From Fodinibacter sp038330415 (GTDB taxonomy: Bacteria > Actinomycetota > Actinomycetes > Actinomycetales > Dermatophilaceae), in assembly GCA_038330415.1 (NCBI GenBank), contig JBBQNZ010000023.1, positions 1-35,489 of the forward strand: 35,489 nt of DNA. Direction: 5' to 3'. Of this stretch, positions 32,248 to 35,489 are shown in pieces. Position 1 is the first letter of the stretch. Each line of letters opens with the position of its first letter. Below the pieces are notes generated by a model. That model was not told where the DNA came from. It saw nothing but the letters and a program-made list of their open reading frames with translations, and did not search any database. The translations under genes and the position numbers were made by a program.

Positions 32248-32273
32248 ACTGGTACTGACTGGACCGTACCAGT
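32248..32273. promoter_or_regulatory. DasR-like operator between the divergent PTS operons
   Basis: The 26-bp inverted repeat has outer arms ACTGGTAC (32248-32255) and GTACCAGT (32266-32273). Nested in its right part is ACTGGACCGTACCAGT (32258-32273), close to the DasR dre consensus ACTGGTCTAGACCAGT. On the minus strand TACGGT (32268-32263) is a good -10 for the IIB operon, so a bound regulator would block it. The neighbouring GntR gene is the obvious candidate to bind here. Confidence 0.65.
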
Positions 32274-32300
32274 TGGGACCGCGACCGGCGAGGGGGACGA

Positions 32301-33085
32301 ATGGCAGACCCGGTGACCACCGCGCCCCGCCACCTCGTCGACGGCGCCGAGCCCAAGCATGCCCAACTGCGGGCCGTGTTGGCCGCGATGTGTGCGGGCG
32401 AGCTCGCGCCCGACGCCGCCATCCCCTCCGAGCGCGAGCTCATGACGACGTATGCCGTATCGCGCGCCACCGTGCGCCGTGCCATCGAGTCGCTGGTGGC
32501 CGAGGGGGCGCTGCGCCGGGTGCCGGGCAAGGGCACCTTCGTGGCGCCGCCGCGGGTGCAGTCGCACCTGCACCTCGCCTCGTTCACCCAGGACATGCGA
32601 CGGCGCGGGAAGACCGCGTCGACGCGGGTGGTGCGGGTGGCCCCGCTCGAGCCGCCGGCCGAGGTGGCGGCCTGGTTCGCGCTCGCGCCCGGCGAGCGGG
32701 CCTGGTGGGTCGAACGGGTGCGGCTGGCCGCCGGTGAGCCGATGGCGGTCGAGGCCGGCTGGTACTCGCCGACCCTGCTGCCCGGCCTCGACCGGCACGA
32801 CCTGGGCCACTCGCTCTACGAGCTGTTCGCTCGCGAGTACCGCCTGTCCGTCGACACCGCCGACCAGACCGTGCGCGCCGAGCTGGCCGACGCATCGACC
32901 GCCCACCACCTCGACATCCAGCCCGGCGACCCGGTGCTGGCGTTCGACCGGCTCAGCCGCAGCGGTGGCGCCCCGCTGGAGCGGGTGACCAGCCACTACC
33001 GCGGCGACCGCTACGAGCTGCACGTCTCCCTGGACCGCACGATGCCCGACGAGGCCGACACACCACCACCACTGGAGGGGACCCC

Positions 33086-33089
<4 letters not shown>
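32301..33089 (+). CDS. GntR/HutC-family regulator, DasR-like
   Basis: This 262-residue regulator has an N-terminal winged helix (about 18-85: PSERELMTTYAVSRATVRRAIESLVAEGALRRVPGKGTFV) followed by a UTRA effector domain (from about 100: SFTQDMRRRGKTASTRVV to the C-terminus). This pairing defines the HutC subfamily, which includes DasR and NagR, sensors of GlcNAc-6-P or glucosamine-6-P. ATG at 32301 has a GAGGGGGA site. The stop overlaps the IIC start as ATGA. Position between IIB-IIA and IIC-nagA, plus the dre-like palindrome, supports control of aminosugar uptake. Confidence 0.9.
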
Positions 33090-34406
<1,317 letters not shown>

Positions 34407-34423
<17 letters not shown>

Positions 34424-35489
34424 CCGCGTCGTCCTCCCGTCCGGCTCGGTCGAGCCGGGCTGGGTCGAGACCGACGGTGACCGGGTCACCGCTGCCGGTG
34501 GGGGTCACCCGTCGGCACCGGCCGACCGGCACCTCGCCGGCACGCTGGTGCCCGGCTTCGTCGACGCCCACTCGCACGGGGGTGGCGGGGCCGCCTTCAC
34601 CTCCGGTGACCCTGCGGAGGCTGCCACCGTGCTGGCAACCCACCGCGCCCACGGCACCACCACGATGATGGCGAGCCTGGTCACCGACACCACCGAGCGG
34701 CTCGAGGCGTCGGTGCGGGCGCTCGCCCCGCTGGTGCACGGAGGCGAGCTGGCCGGCATCCACCTCGAGGGGCCGTGGCTGAGCGGCGCCCACTGCGGCG
34801 CGCACGACCCGGCCCTGCTGCGGGCGCCCGACGTCGCCGAGGTCACGCGGCTGCTCGACGCCGGCGAGGGTGCGGTGCGGATGGTGACCCTCGCTCCCGA
34901 GCTCGACGGCGGGCTCGAGGCGGTGGCCCTGCTCGCCGAGCGCGGCGTCATCGCCGCGCTCGGGCACAGCGACGCGACGTATGCCGTGGCGCGCGCGGCG
35001 CTCGAGGCGGGCGCCTCAGTCGCGACGCACCTGTTCAACGCGATGCGACCGATCCACCACCGCGAGCCCGGGCCGGTGCTCGCACTGGTCGAGGACCCGC
35101 GGGCGTTCGTCGAGCTGATCGCCGACGGCATCCACCTGCACCCGGCGGTGCTGCACTGGGCCGCGACCACGGCGCCGCACCGCTTCCTCCTCGTCACCGA
35201 CGCGATGGGCGCGGCCGGTGCCGCCGACGGCGACTACGTGCTCGGGCCCGTCGCGGTCGAGGTGCGCGACGGCGTGGCCCGGCTGGCGTCGAACGGCGCG
35301 ATCGCCGGCAGCACGCTCACCCTGGACCGCGCCGTGCGGTATGCCGTGCAGACGGCCGGCCTGCCGCTCGACGCGGTCGTCTATGCGGCGACGGCCACCC
35401 CGGCGCGCCTGCTCGGGCTCGACGACGTCGGCACCATCGAGCCGGGCCGCCGGGCCGACCTCGTGCACCTCGACGACGACCTGCAGGTG
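34407..35489 (+). CDS. nagA: N-acetylglucosamine-6-phosphate deacetylase (3' end outside window)
   Basis: The visible 361 codons cover most of the amidohydrolase; perhaps 20-30 residues are cut off. It deacetylates GlcNAc-6-P to glucosamine-6-P. Motifs in order: GFVDAHSHGGGG (metal site), GIHLEGPWLSGAHCGAH with the metal-binding glutamate, LGHSDAT, THLFNAM, DGIHLHP, and the catalytic aspartate in LVTDAM. GTG at 34407 with GAGAAGG nine bases upstream is preferred; ATG at 34386 in the same frame is an alternative. Either start overlaps the end of the IIC gene, so the two are co-translated and act in sequence on the imported sugar. Confidence 0.92.

Overview
This window comes from a high-GC Gram-positive actinobacterium. 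GC content is very high throughout, GTG starts are frequent, one enzyme belongs to a mycothiol-dependent family, and there is a fused CopD-CtaG protein, a FadE5/EtfD-type beta-oxidation pair and a DasR-like regulator beside an N-acetylglucosamine PTS. The family is probably Intrasporangiaceae or another Micrococcales group; this is inference, since no rRNA is present. About 31 protein genes (two cut by the window ends), one tRNA and one complete insertion sequence can be supported.

Layout. Bases 1-1046: cysteine synthesis on the minus strand (cysK, then the start of a probable serine acetyltransferase). 1211-2808: a YCII/DGPF protein and an ECF42-type sigma factor, minus strand. 3172-6540: a long membrane Fe-S reductase of the EtfD type with a repetitive disordered tail. 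6822-10395: a four-gene glycine betaine/choline-type ABC importer (ATPase, two permeases, lipoprotein), minus strand. 10589-12683: an MFS exporter convergent with an alpha/beta hydrolase. 12798-13563: dcd and tRNA-Gly(CCC). 13909-15228: a PBP4-like D,D-carboxypeptidase. 15253-16703: an IS4-family element with a 10-12 bp target duplication. 16720-18353: a UPF0104-type membrane protein and a DUF1772-type membrane protein. 18391-20105: a DUF6584-like protein and LtrA. 20248-22119: a FadE5-type acyl-CoA dehydrogenase. 22233-25069: a small membrane protein, a GlcD-type FAD oxidase and a nitrilase-family amidase. 25087-28445: CopD-CtaG facing a mycothiol-dependent enzyme and a SRPBCC protein. 28535-30783: a MarR-MFS drug-efflux operon. 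30850-35489: the aminosugar PTS locus (HAD phosphatase, IIA, IIB, divergent GntR regulator, IIC, nagA).

How the genes work together. The PTS proteins IIA, IIB and IIC would import and phosphorylate N-acetylglucosamine, NagA would deacetylate it, and the GntR protein would sense the phosphosugar through a palindrome between the divergent operons. FadE5 and EtfD are two ends of one electron path, from acyl-CoA through ETF to menaquinone. The MarR gene probably represses itself and the following exporter through a palindrome that covers its -10 box.

No large undescribed defence or metabolic system is visible. The less ordinary signals are: repeated leaderless-promoter geometry (a -10 box exactly 6 nt before the start codon), including two back-to-back -10 boxes in a 27-bp divergent spacer; an IS insertion that duplicated such a -10 box; a possible +1 frameshift site in the transposase; the eight-copy DPWD tail of the EtfD-like protein; a multi-hairpin intergenic element; and strongly enriched GGCATCC/GGATGCC heptamers.
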